DNA of 64,000 nucleotides from positions 682,001 through 746,000 of the forward strand of contig OZ237750.1 of assembly GCA_965178125.1 (NCBI GenBank), in the 5' to 3' direction. The position numbers and the translations under genes are program-made. Each line of letters starts with the position of its first letter. The stretch's first letter is position 1. Below are positions 24,401-37,200 of the stretch, piece after piece. Under the pieces are notes generated by a model. That model made no database searches. It saw nothing but the letters and a program-made list of their open reading frames with translations, and had not been told where the DNA came from. Source of the stretch: Bilabrum cf. latius. Its lineage: Eukaryota > Bigyra: Bicosoecida > Bigyra > Bicosoecida.

Positions 24401-24988
24401 GCTCTGCTGTCCAGTTGCGCCCATGCTGCGCGCGACGCCCGCGGTCCGCATGCTCGGGCTGGAGGTGGCCTATCCGTCAGCACCGGCATCCAGCATCGCT
24501 GTGCCGGTGGCACGAAACGTGGCATCGTCTAAGCCCCGTGAGTTGCGCATAGAAGAAGATGTCTTGATCCGGTCGGCAAGCGATGCCGCCTTTGTGCCTG
24601 TCCGGCGCATGGGCGAACCCAGCAGCGGCTGGCTTTGAGTCGCGACCAGGGAGGAGTTTGCCAGCTGCATGCTGGCGCTCAGATCAGGCTCCGGGTGCCA
24701 CATTCCTGGCATTCCTTTCCGTACGCGAATCCCAGACCCCGACTTGTGTTTTGGTAACTGCCTGCCCATCGTGTCAAACTTGGGCGGCAAGTGGCCCTCG
24801 ATGCTGCCGCCAGCACGAACTTCAGGCGGCTCAGCTGCTGACATAGGACGAGCATCATCATCCGCCACATATGCACTCGGAGCTTGAAACGATGATACGG
24901 TAGCTTTAAGCGTATCAAAGTCACGAACGGGATCAACTCGATGCCCAACCGAGTGCTTCGGCTCTTTATGTCTTGGGGCTCCCTCCAT
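21485..24988 (-). CDS. EF-hand protein with long basic/coiled-coil body, about 1167 aa
   Basis: One frame from ATG at 24988 to TAA at 21485-21487 crosses TAG at 24470, 24188, 23366, 23342, 23186, 22238 and 21599. Near residues 245-280 are two adjacent EF-hand loops: DLDGDGMVSQMD and a second of form D-T-D-(TAG)-S-G-V-L-S-A-D-E. TAG therefore falls at loop position 4, a polar position that Gln suits and Leu does not. After this come charged helical stretches rich in Arg/Lys/Glu/Gln (SRSQLLQRKKE-type around 23366) and a Gly/Ser-rich tail. It probably binds calcium. Divergent arrangement 241 bp from the ciliary dynein suggests, by inference only, an axonemal or ciliary role. The end is less sure because downstream sequence stays open if TAA were also sense. 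Confidence 0.72.
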
Positions 24989-25100
24989 CACAATTGATAC
25001 GCAATGATTTGCAGTTTCGGCGCCAAATAATGCAGATTGGGGTTATTGATATTGGGAAATGAGATTGCAAATACCGCGATAAAGGCCGTTGTTGCAAGAA

Positions 25101-25165
25101 TCCGTTCGCGAAAGCGGTTGTAACCATTTAGTTGGGTTACAACCGCTTTCTCGAACGAAACGGAT
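25101..25165. repeat. Near-perfect palindrome in the divergent EF-hand/dynein promoter
   Basis: Arms at 25110-25125 and 25135-25150 (GAAAGCGGTTGTAACC and its exact reverse complement) are 16 bp with a 9-base spacer, and weaker complementarity extends on both sides (TCCGTTCG / CGAACG...CGGA). It lies about 120 bp upstream of the EF-hand start and 80 bp upstream of the dynein start. A dimeric-factor binding site serving both genes, or a hairpin, are possible readings. Confidence 0.6.
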
Positions 25166-25229
25166 CGATCCAATTTCTGCCGGCCGAGGCCGCAGCAACA
25201 ACACTATCGCCTAAATTAATCAAAATACC

Positions 25230-28200
25230 ATGGACTTTTATGGTGGCGGCAGCCAAAGTGTGAGTTGCTATATCGAGGCACCGATGCATACCACAGGCAT
25301 TGGCGCGCAATCGAAACTGCAGCATTAGACCGATTTGATGACAATTTTACGGCGATAAATCTTTACGACATGCGTTCTTTCTCGTTTTTGTTCCGTCGCA
25401 GTATGATGTGGAAAACTCCGGATCGAGACTTCCGTCCGCGGCACGCCCTAGGGCCGCTGCGGTTGGCAGAGCGACTGGGACGGTCTCTCGTTTCGAGTCT
25501 GGCCTCGGGACCACAATGGCCGATGGAACCTCAAAATTGGGTCGGAAAGGACGCGGCCCATCTCTTCCGAGCTCCGGCCGACCAGCTGATGCTGGTGCCC
25601 CAAGAGGAGGTCGCAGGATAGCCGCGGGAGGTGGAATGGGGCAGGGGTTGTCGCAGGGCTCGAGCGTTTTCGGATCGCTGGCAGTGTCTGGTGATGTCAG
25701 CTAGACTAAGAGGGCCCCAGCTTCCAAAGGGTTGTACAGCTTTGACACGACAGAGCTTGGCCAGTTCGATTTGAAGCCCTCCAAGGGCGGCCGGCGGCCG
25801 GGAGCGCCCGACTGGACCAAGGCAGCCGACGAGCTGAAGCGCTCAAGGGCGGCGCAAGACCGCCAGCGCGACCGCAGACTCGTAGCATTGCGCGAGTCCT
25901 AGCGGCTGAAGCTCGCCGAGCGCAAGGAGGCTAGAGATAAGGCGGCAAGAACACTCCCGGGGATGCCTGGCGCTGCGGCCCGAGGCCACGGTGCGTACGA
26001 GTCCAAGGAGGCCGGGGGGGGCACCTCACCCATGTCAACGGCGGCGTCCATCCGTCTGCACGCCAGGCAGGATGCCGCGTCTTCCGCTACCGGTGCGTCA
26101 TTGTTCCCTGGAGCGAGCTCAGGGGCGGGAGGGGCCAGCCGCTCGGGCGTTGGCTCCTCTGCAGAGACAAGGACCAAGGGGGGTTACAACGTGGTGGGCG
26201 GCGTGCGCATGGGACCGGGCCCAGCAGAGATCGAGGCGGTTCGGAAAGCGGCAGATGCCGTGGGTGGGGACGACACGGGCGGCAAGGTGTTCCAGGCATT
26301 TGAGACGCTGCGCACCGGGGAGGATGCGGTGACCTTCTTCGCTCACTACGGGCCCCAGTGCCCCGTGAAGTTCGTTTACCTCAACAGGGCGAAGACGGGC
26401 AAGGCGTTCCGCCCTTATGACCTGGTGGTGGTCCCCGAGGAGGACGTGGACCTGGAGCACTTCACGATCAGCGCCAAGGGCGTCGTGCACGTGTGCCCCG
26501 GCGAGCCCTCAGAGTTCCTCACCCTGTCCGAGTGGATGAGGCAGAGCTCCGCCTTTAACGTGGTGCGCAACCTGCGTTTCTTCCGGCAGTTTGTGCCCCG
26601 CAAGATGTTCGACATGTGGAGGACCTTCTCCAACTACAGCAAGTTCAGGCGCAGGCGGCGCGACATCGAGCGGAAGCTATTCATGGCAAGCAAGGTCTTC
26701 TGCAAGCCCATGATGACCATCCGGTAGGCGGTTTCGCACCTGCAGGAGCTGCAGCTGGTGCGTCTGGACGGCGTGCGGATGACGGCAGCGACGTTCGCCG
26801 ACACTCAAGCGCAGGCCCGAGCCATGGCGCAGAAAGAGATCGACAGGCGGCTCGTGCGCATCGTCCGGGTGCTCAAGAGCGTCTGCAAGGACGTCACCGA
26901 TCGTGCCGCCGCAGGGGGTGATGATGATGCCGACGCAGCAGGGGCGATGGGTGGGGGCCGTACGAAGGGGATCCGTGAGGCCAAGGAAGAGGAGATGCGC
27001 AAGGCCAGGGCGCTGCGGCAGGCAGCCATGGAGCAGTCGCGGCTGGGAGCTTTGATTCGCCTGGTGGACTACATGGTGGTGGAGGCCTTCGCGGGCCGGT
27101 GCAAGCAGGACGTGGAGGCCCTCCGCGACGCGATGCACAGCGGCCAGGGCCAGCGAAGCCGCGTGGGTCTCTTCATGACCGAGCTGCGATTCGACGACGA
27201 GGGCACAGTGTTCGCCCCGAACGAGCAGGACTTCTCCTCTGCAATTGAAGAGGTGGTCAGCGAGACGGTGGACATGGTCACCAAGGAGCCCAGGATGCTG
27301 TCAGTGAGGGCGTTCGAGCCCTTCCTGCGCGAGCTGCCCGTGGCCTACGATGCGGCAGCAGCGGGCGGCGTGGCTCCCCTGGGGCTGGACCTCAGGGATG
27401 CGCACAGCTTAGGGGAGGACCCGCGCGTGCTGGCTGCGCTGCCCGAGGGATTCCTGAGCCAGGCCGACGAGGCGCTCATGAAGTCGGTAGAGCCACAAAC
27501 GCGGCTCCTCGGGTTGGGATCGCCCACCGTCGCCGAGCTGTGCTACTCGCTCCCTGAGCTGAGGGCGGGCATGGTGCAGGTGCTTCGCAAGCTGACGGAA
27601 GACTTTGACGGCGCCAGGGCCTTCAGTGAGATGGAGAGCTTCAAGCAGGTGAGGCCTGCCTACGACTACTAGCGGACCCAGGGTCTCTTCGACGAGGACG
27701 GACACTCGCAGCCGTAGCAGATCGCCTCGTCTGATGACGCGTCTTCGGCGGTGCAGGCGGTGTCCGAGCTTCGCCGCGAGATGCAGAAGATCGCGGGCTG
27801 GGACGCGGCTGTGCGCAGCCTGACAAGCACAACCACCCGCGGATGCCTGCACGTGGATGCCAAGGAGCTCAAGGCAGAGCTTGAGCCTCTTACCGAGAGG
27901 GCACTCGGTCGCGTCAAGGAGCAGCTCCTGCACCGCTCGTCGGGCATCTGCAGACGGCTGGCGGACGTGTTCCAGCAGCGAGTCAGCGTGTTTGAGCGTC
28001 GGCCGCAGAGCCTGGACGAGTTTGCTCGACACAAGGAGGATATGGCACGCCTGCAGGAAGAAGACAATCGCCTCATGGAGGACGCCCAGGTTGTCGAGGA
28101 GATGCACAAGCTGGTGACCACGTACCGCGGCAGGATACCCCGCGAGGACGAGTTCCTTGCGGCGGAGATGAAGAGCCTGTTAGGCCGATACCAGGACGCC

Positions 28201-31200
28201 ATGATCCAGGGCAAGGGCTTCGTGGAGAGCAGGATGAGGGACATGCGGCACCAGCTGGACATGCGCGTGTTCAAGCTCAAGGAGACTATGGCGCAGCTCA
28301 AGGACCAGGTGAACGAAGGCGAGTTTGTGGACGCGAGCCAACACACCGGCGATATGATCTCCAAGATTGAGTCGGTGGAGGAGCGCGTCGCCACGATGGA
28401 GAACAGAGCTCAGCAGTTCTAGGCGTGGCAGAGGCTCTTTGGTGTGGAAGAGGACACGTTTACCGCGCTAGAGGTTTCTAAGAGCTCCATTCAGAAGCGT
28501 GCCACCCTGTGGCGCAGCCTTGACGAGTTCATCACCAAGCATGACCACTGGGTGGTTGAACCCTTCCACACTGTCAGCGTGGAACAGCTCGTGGCAGACT
28601 CGAACGCGCTCATGAAGGCCAGCTACGTCGCTGACAGGCAGCTGGGAGATGATGTTTCTGCCATGTTCAAGGAGAAAACGCAGGCCTGGCGGTCCGCGCT
28701 GCCCGTCATCGAGGAGCTCGGGAACCCGTACATGCTCGACCGGCACTGGTCCAAGCTCTATAAGGAGCTCAAGCAGCCCTTCAAGCCCGCAGATAAGAGC
28801 CGGACGCTCGGCGAGCTGATTGACTACGGCGTGCTAGAGATGCGCGACCTAGTGTCCGAGGTCAGCGGCACTGCCTCTGGAGAGCACCAGCTGGAAGAGT
28901 CCCTGCAGGCGATCGCTTCCGAGTGGACAGAGATGAAGTTCCTCACCAGGAACTACCGGGAGCTCAAGCACGTGTACGTGCTGTCAGGGCTGGACGACAT
29001 CTTTGTGCTGCTCGAGGACCACTAGGTGACCCTGCAGACCATGATGGGCTCCCGCTTCATCCAGGGGGTGAGGGATGAGGTGGAGTCGTGGGACCGCCGA
29101 CTGGCGCTCTTGTCAGACACGCTTGACGAGTGGGTACAGTGCATGAAGCAGTGGCAGTACCTGGAGAATATCTTCAGTGCTGAAGACATTCAGCGGCAGC
29201 TCCCCGCTGAAGCCAGCAAGTTCATGACGGTGGACAAGCGCTGGAAGGAGGTGATGCTTCGCACCCACACGAACCCGTCGGTGCTGGCCAGCATCGAGAA
29301 CGGCGACGAGCTCCTGAAGACGTTTCAGCACTGCAACATGCTCCTGGAGGAGATTCAGAAATCGCTCGACGATTACCTCGAGACAAAGCGGTCGGCCTTC
29401 CCCCGCTTCTACTTCCTGTCTGACGAGGACCTACTTGCGATTCTGTCCCAGACGAGGGACCCGCAAGCCGTGCAGCCGCACCTGCAGGGCTGCTTCGACG
29501 CGATGAAGAGCCTCAGGTTTGGCAAGGAGGACCAGGCCGCCGAGATGTTTGGCATGGTCTCATCCGAGAACGAGGAGGTGGAGTTCACGGCGCCGCTAAC
29601 GGCGGCCGGCAACGTGGAGAATTGGCTGGGCGATGTGGAGCGCATGATGCGGCGAACGCTGTACGACGTCACCAAGCAGGCCATGACCGAGTACCCGGCA
29701 GAGCCGCAGGACCAGATCGACCGCAAGGAATGGCTCTTTGGGTATGCGGCACAGCCAGTGCTGACCGTGGACCAGATTTTCTGGGCGGCCAACGTTGAGA
29801 AGGCCATCCGGGAGATGGCCCAGGACCCAGGTGCGCTGACCCGTCTGCTGGAGTTTGTCCGCACGCAGATCAACGCCATGGTTGCTCTCGTGCGCACGGA
29901 CCTCACGAAGCTGCAGCGGCGCATGCTAGGCGCACTGGTGGTGCTCGACGTGCACGGCCGTGACGTCGTGGCTGCGCTGGAGAAGAAGCAGGTGAGTGCT
30001 ATGGAGGACTTCGAGTGGACGCGGCAGCTGCGGTACTACTGGGAGGAAGATGTCGACAACTGCGTGGTTCGTCAGACCAATACGCGCTTCATCTTTGGGT
30101 ACGAGTACATCGGCAACCAGCCGAGGCTCGTGATTACCCCGCTGACAGACAAGTGCTACATGACTCTGACCGGGGCGCTGCACCTTAAGTTCGGAGGCGC
30201 TCCCGCCGGGCCTGCCGGCACGGGAAAGACAGAGACCACCAAGGACCTGGCCAAGGCTTTGGCAGTGCAATGCGTCGTGTTCAACTGCTCTGATGGGCTG
30301 AACTTCCAGATGATGGGTCGGTTCTTCTCTGGGCTGGCTCAGGCCGGTGCCTGGGCATGCTTCGACGAGTTTAACCGGATTAATATTGAGGTCCTATCCG
30401 TGATCGCGCAGCAGATCCTAGTCATTCAGGAGGGTCTTAAAGGCGGCGAGACCCACATCGAGTTCGAGGGCAAGGAGATCCCACTGTCGTCGAGCTTCGG
30501 TGTTTTCATCACCATGAACCCGGGGTACGCAGGCCGAACCGAGCTGCCCGACAACCTGAAATCCCTCTTCCGACCTGTGGCCATGATGGTGCCGGACTAC
30601 AGGCTCATTGCGGAGATCATCCTCTTCTCGCAGGGCTTCGGCGAGGCCTTTGCCCTTTCCAACAAGATGGCACAGCTGTACAAGCTTGCGTCCGAGCAGC
30701 TGTCCAAGCAGAGCCATTACGACTACGGCATGAGGGCGGTGAAGAGCGTGCTGGTTGCGGCTGGCCAGCTCAAGCGGAAGGAGCCCGATGTGGATGAGAC
30801 CATCCTCCTCATCCGGTCGATGCGTGACTCGAATGTCCCCAAGTTCCTTCAGCAGGATTTGCCACTCTTCCAAGGCATCATTAAGGACCTCTTCCCCAAG
30901 GCAGAGGTACCCTTTGTCGACTACGGCAAGCTGCAAGAGGCGATCGAGTTCTAGCTCAAGCTGCGGGGTCTGGCACTGGTGCCCGGTCTCATCACCAAGA
31001 TCATCCAGACGCACGAGACCCAGCTTGTGCGCCACGGGATGATGCTGGTTGGCGAGGCAGGGAGCGGCAAGTCGGTGAACTGGCAGGTGCTTGCGGATGC
31101 GCTGACGCAGCTCAAGAAGGAGGGCATCGTAGACAAGGATGGCTTTTTCCAGAAAGTCACGTCCTACGTGCTCAACCCAAAGAGCGTGCGGATGGGAGAG

Positions 31201-34200
31201 CTGTACGGTGAGACGAGCGCTACCACCGGCGAGTGGACGGATGGAATCATCAGCGCGTTGGCTCGCGTGGCGGTGCGTGACACCAGCAAGGACCGCAAGT
31301 GGATCGTCTTCGATGGCCCGGTGGACGCCATCTGGATCGAGAATATGAACACCGTGCTGGATGATAACAAGACGCTTTGCCTGCCCAACGGCCAGCGCAT
31401 CAAGCTCCCCCCCACGCTGCACATGATGTTCGAGGTGGCCGATCTTGCCGTGGCGAGTCCCGCCACCGTGTCGCGGTGCGGCATGGTGTACATGGAGTTC
31501 GTGCATGTGGGCCTTGACGCCATCATCGAGACGTGGAGCCATGGCCCCATCGAGGACCTCATACCCGAGGAAAGGGACCGGCTCACCGACATGGTAAAGC
31601 AGATCGCTCCCAAGGCCATCGCCTACATTCGGGAGAATTGCAGGCAGGTTGTGCCGGCCACCGATGGGAACATTCTGCAGTCGTTCCTGGCCATGCTCGA
31701 TGCGCTTCTCACGCCCGAAAACGGCGTTATGGGATCTGGCTTCCGCCGGTAGCCCCAGTCGGCCGCTCAGAAGGCGAGAGAGAGGCTTCTGGGCGGCATC
31801 GGAGTGGGTAAGCCGGCCGCAGACAAGGCACCGGCCAGTGGAGCTGGGGCTGGCGAGTCTAAAGAGGCAGATGCTGAGGCAGCTGCCGCACCTTTGGATG
31901 ATGTAGACGCTGCGGCTGCCCTGGTAGCCGACATTGAGGAGGCGATGGATGGTGGGATGCCCGCTGGCGGCGATTCTGGCGGTGAGCGTCCCGACGGCGC
32001 CATGGGTGACGAAGAGCTCGCCACAGTCGTGAACTAGATCTTCACCTTTGCGTTCGTGTGGAGTTTCGGCTGCAACATCCACGATAAGAGCCGCGGAAAG
32101 TTCCAGACGTTTGCCAAGGCTTTGCTCGGCCAGGCACTACCTGCCAGCTTGAAAGACGACGAGGCCGACCTCTACGATTTCTACGTTGACGTGCCCACTC
32201 GCACCATCCGGCCGTGGCACAGTCGGATGGATGCATTCGAGTACACGCCGGGAACCGAGTACTTTGACCTGGTGGTTCCCACTGTGGATACGACAAGGTA
32301 TGCCTACCTCTTTAAGACTCTGGTGGAGCATGGCCGCGGCGTCTACTTTACCGGTGAGACAGGCGTGGGCAAGAGCGTGATTGTGAGCGACACGGTGGCG
32401 CGCATGTGCGCGGGAGATGAGGCCAAGTTCGTCACCAAGACGATCAACTTGTCGGCGCAGACGCAGGCCAGTAATATCGTGGATGCGCTCGAGGACGCCC
32501 TGGACAAGAAGCGCAAGACGCTGCTCGGCCCGCCCGCAGGCAAGCGCATGGTCGTGTTTGTTGACGATCTCAACATGCCAGCCAAAGAGGAGTACGGAGC
32601 CATGCCTCCAGTCGAGCTGCTGCGGCAAGGAATCGACCAGAAGGGCTTCTACGACACGACCAAGTTGTTCTTCAAGAACATCGCGGACTGCATCTTCTGC
32701 GCCGCGTGCGCTCCACCAGGCGGAGGCCGCAGCGAAGTCACTCCCCGTCTGGAGAGGCACTTCCACGCTATCTGGATCGAGAGTTTGAGCCGGCAGAGCA
32801 TGATGACCATCTTTGAGTCCATCCTGGGAGGATTCCTCGCCCACACTGCCGCGAGCATTGCGGATTGCTCCAAGCCGCTCGTATCCGCCGCCGTGAATGT
32901 GTACAAGCACGTCGAGCAGGAGATGCTGCCCACGCCTAGCAAGTCACACTACACGTTCAACCTGCGAGACCTGTCGAAGGTGTTCCAGGGCGTGCTCATG
33001 GTGGACCCTGCGTATCTGCAGGACGAGGGCGCCTTGCTGCGACTGTGGATCCACGAGGAGCTCCGCGTGTTCCGGGACCGTCTTGTGGACGACGACGACC
33101 GCAAGCAGTTCAACGTGCTCATCGAGGAGCAGCTGCAGACCGGCCCCCTGCACGAGGTGGTCAAGGCCTGCCAGGAGGCGGCGGAGAAGGCCGCCGAAGC
33201 GAAGGCGGCGGAGGAGGGGGACGGCGCCGGCGCGGAGGCCTCGCGCATCCTGTCGCACTCGGGCCCCGCTGCGTGGCGCAAGGAGGGGTTCAGAGACCTG
33301 CTGTTCGGGGACTACTTGAGCCGGGACGAGAAGAAATACTCGGAGATTATGGAACCCGAGAAGTTGCCCGAAGTCTTCGCCGAGAATCTCGACGAGTACA
33401 ACATTAGCTTTCCCACGTAGATGCACCTGGTCTTCTTCCGAGACGCAGTGGCGCACATCAGCAGAGTCGCTCGCATCCTTCGGCAGCCGCGAGGCAATGC
33501 TATGCTTGTGGGTGTCGGAGGAAGCGGCCGTCAGAGCCTGACGAGGCTGTCTGCTTTTATTGCCGAGTTCCAGTGCATGGGCATCGAGATCACAAGGACG
33601 TACAATAAGGAGGCCTGGCGAGAGGACCTGAAGCGTGTCCTCATGCAGGCAGGTGCAAAGGCCAAAGACGTGGTCTTCTTGTTTTCCGACACGCAGATCA
33701 AGGAGGAATCTTTCCTGGAGGACATCAACAACATTCTCAACAGTGGTGATGTGCCCAACCTGTACGCGCCTGACGAGTTCGAGGCAATTATCGGCGACGT
33801 GAGGCCATTGTGCAAGGCGGCTGGCAAGATTGACACCAGAGACAACATCTGGCAGCACTACATCTCGCTGGTCCGCAGCCACCTGCACGTCGTCCTTGCC
33901 TTTTCGCCTATCGGCGGGTCGTTCCGGAACAGATGCCGCATGTTCCCCTCGCTTGTGAACTGCTGCACGATCGATTGGTTCAGCGCGTGGCCCGAGGATG
34001 CGCTCTACTCTGTCGCGGAGAGCTTCCTCGGCAAGGAGGGCGGTCGGCCCCTGGGCATCGAGGGCATGGTGGACCCCCTCTGCAACATGTGCGTGAAGAT
34101 CCACAGGTCGGTCGAGGTGTCCTCTGGAAGGTTCCTGCGAGAGAAGCGAAGGTACAATTACACGACGCCCACGTCGTACTTGGAGCTCCTGCGGCTCTAC

Positions 34201-37200
34201 ACAGAGATGCTCACCACCTAGCGGGGCATCGTGGATGGCAAGATCTCTCGGTACGAGGGCGGGCTCACCAAGCTGGCTGAGGCCGAGAAGGTCGTGGCTG
34301 AGCTGCAAGTCGAGCTGACCAAGCTGCAGCCCACGCTGAAGAAGGCGGCAGAGGACACCGAGGCGCTGCTGAAACAGCTCGCGGTAGACCAGAAAGATGC
34401 GGACGAGGCCGCTGCACAGGCGCAGAAGGATGAGGAGGCCACCACCAAGCAGGCCGCCGAGGTCAAGGTCATCAAGGACGACTGCCAGAAGGACCTGGAC
34501 GAGGCGCTGCCGGCGTACTACGGGGCATTAAAGGCGCTTGATAGCCTAGACAAGGCGCAGATCAACGAGGTGAAAGGGTTTAAGAAGCCGCCAGACCTCG
34601 TCGTGACCGTGCTCGAGGCCGTGTGCATCCTTCTGCAGGAAAAGCCCGACTGGAGCACGGCCAAGCGCGTGATGGGCGACATGAAGTTTATCGATCGGCT
34701 GAAGGGCTACGACAAGGACAGCATCGATCCCAAGGTCATCAAGAAGGTGGGCAAGTACATCAAGATGGAGAAGTTCCAGCCCTCCGAGGTCAAGTCGGTC
34801 TCTCTCGCCGCCACCTCCCTGTGCATGTGGGTCCGCGCCATCTTCAAGTACGACGCTGTGGCCAAGAACATCGAACCCAAGCGGAAGGCCCTCAATGAGG
34901 CCATGGCAAGCCTGGAGAAGGCACAGGCCATCCTTGAGCAAAAGAGGGCGGCTCTCCGCGAGATTCAAGCCAAGGTAGCCGACCTTCAGCGGCAGTACGA
35001 GAACTCTGTCAACGAGAAGGAGCGGCTCGAGCGGCAGCAGAAGCAGACCGAAATCAAGCTGGGGCGGGCGCACAAGCTTATCGACGGACTCGGTGCCGAG
35101 GCGGGCCGCTGGAGGGAGGCGCAGGTGCAGCTGACGGAGGACAAGAAGAACCTCACCGGAAATATGATCCTGTCTGCCGGCTGCATCGCGTACACTGGGC
35201 CGTTCACCGCCGACTTTAGGCGGACAATGTCCGCCGGTTGGGTCCAGACTTGCCAGGCGAAGCGGATCCCCGTGGACCCTCGCTTCGAGCTGAGCCGCAT
35301 CCTTGCGGATCCTGTGGAGGTGCGCGAGTGGAACATCCAGGGACTCCCCGCGGACGACTTCAGCACCGAGAACGGCCTCTTTGCGACTCGGGGTCGCCGC
35401 TGGCCTCTGATGATCGACCCGCAGGGCCAAGCCAACCGGTGGGTCAAGCAGATGCAGAAGGACAACGGCCTCCGCGTGATCAAGCTTTCCGAGGCGGATT
35501 TCTTGCGGACGCTGGAGCACGGCATCCGCTTCGGGCAGCCTATTTTGCTCGAGAACGTGGAGGAGGAGCTGGACCCTGCCCTGGAGCCGGTCCTTCTCAA
35601 GCAGGTCTTCAAGAAGCAGGGGCTCGCCACTCTGCGGCTGGGCGACAGCGACGTGCCGTACAGCGATGACTTCAGGTTCTACATCACCACGAAGCTGGCG
35701 AACCCGCACTACATGCCTGAGGTGTGCGTGAAGGTGACGGTGATCAACTTCACGGTGACCATGTCTGGCCTGGAGGACCAGCTCCTCGTAGACGTGGTGG
35801 CGCACGAGCGACCCGACCTCGAGGAGCGCAAGAACAAGCTGATCGTGTCGATCGCCTCGGACAAGCGACAGCTCAAGGGCATTGAGGACAGCATCCTCAA
35901 GATGCTAGCAGAGGCGCAGGGCGACATCCTCGAGGACGAGTCGCTGATTGACTCCCTCGGGCAGTCCAAGAAAACCTCGGCCGCGATCAATGAGCGCATG
36001 CACGAGGCAGAGAGGACCACGAAAGAGATCAATGAGGCGCGAGAGGGGTACAGGACCGTGGCCACGCGAGGCTCTGTTCTGTACTTTGTGATTGCTGACC
36101 TTGCGAACGTCAATGCCATGTACCAGTTCTCGCTGCAGGCGTTTCAACGCCTGTACAACATGCGCATCGAGAAGAGCGAGGCCTCAGAGGACCTCGACAA
36201 GCGCCTGGACATTCTGACCAACGACATCACTAAGTCGTTCTACGAAAACCTCTGCAGAGGCCTCTTCGAGCGCGATAAGATGCTGTATTCGTTCCAGATC
36301 GCCGTTTCCATCGCCAAGCAGGCCGGACGCATCACGGACGAGGAGTGGCAGTTCTTCCTCGTAGGATCTGCGGCCAAGGACGACGGTGGTAAGGCCCAGC
36401 ACCCTCCCACGCAGGAATGGCTTTCGGCCAAGGGCTGGATCCAGGTGCTCGGACTAGAGAAGGCAGTGGGCGGCGGGTCCCCGCTGGTCGGCATTGCCGA
36501 CGATTTGGGTACGCAGCTGGCTGGCTGGAAGTCGTTTGCTACGGACGAGAACCCTCACTTGGCCAAAATGCCCGAGCCGTGGGAATCGCGTCTGTCCGAC
36601 TTCCAAAGGCTGCTGGTGCTGCGCTGCATCCGCGAGGAAAAGACGAATTTCGGTGTGCGCGAGTTCGTGCGGAGGCAGCTGGGCGAGAAGTTCTGCGAGC
36701 CTCCGCCCTTTGACCTGGACGGGGTGTTCGAGGACAGCTCGAGCACCATGCCCATCGTGTTTGTCCTGAGCGCGGGAGCCGACCCCGTGCAGTACCTGCT
36801 GAAGCTCGCTGAGGAGAAGGGCAAGCGCGACAGCTTGCGGATCATCTCGCTGGGCCAAGGGCAGGGACCCCTCGCGGAGAGGCACATGGAGGAGGCAAGG
36901 AGGTCTGGCGACTGGGTCTGCCTGCAGAACTGCCACCTCGCCGAGTCGTGGCTCCCACGTCTGGAGGCAATCCTGGAGCAGACCATGGGCGCGGGGGCCA
37001 GCGGCTCCTCCGAGATCCACTAGGACTTCCGGCTGTGGCTCACCTCCATGCCGAACCCCAAGTTCCCCGTGCCGATCCTGCAGAACAGCATCAAGCTGAC
37101 CCAGGAGCCGCCGCGAGGGCTCAAGGCGAACCTGAGGCGGACATTCCTGGACCTCTCCGATCGCGAGTACGAGGGCTGCACCAAGCCGAGGCCGTTCAAG

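Noticed and set aside
30418-34308. Long minus-strand open frames opposite the dynein (554 and 454 codons)
   Set aside because: They mirror the codon bias of the GC-rich dynein frame and show no domain; treated as shadows.
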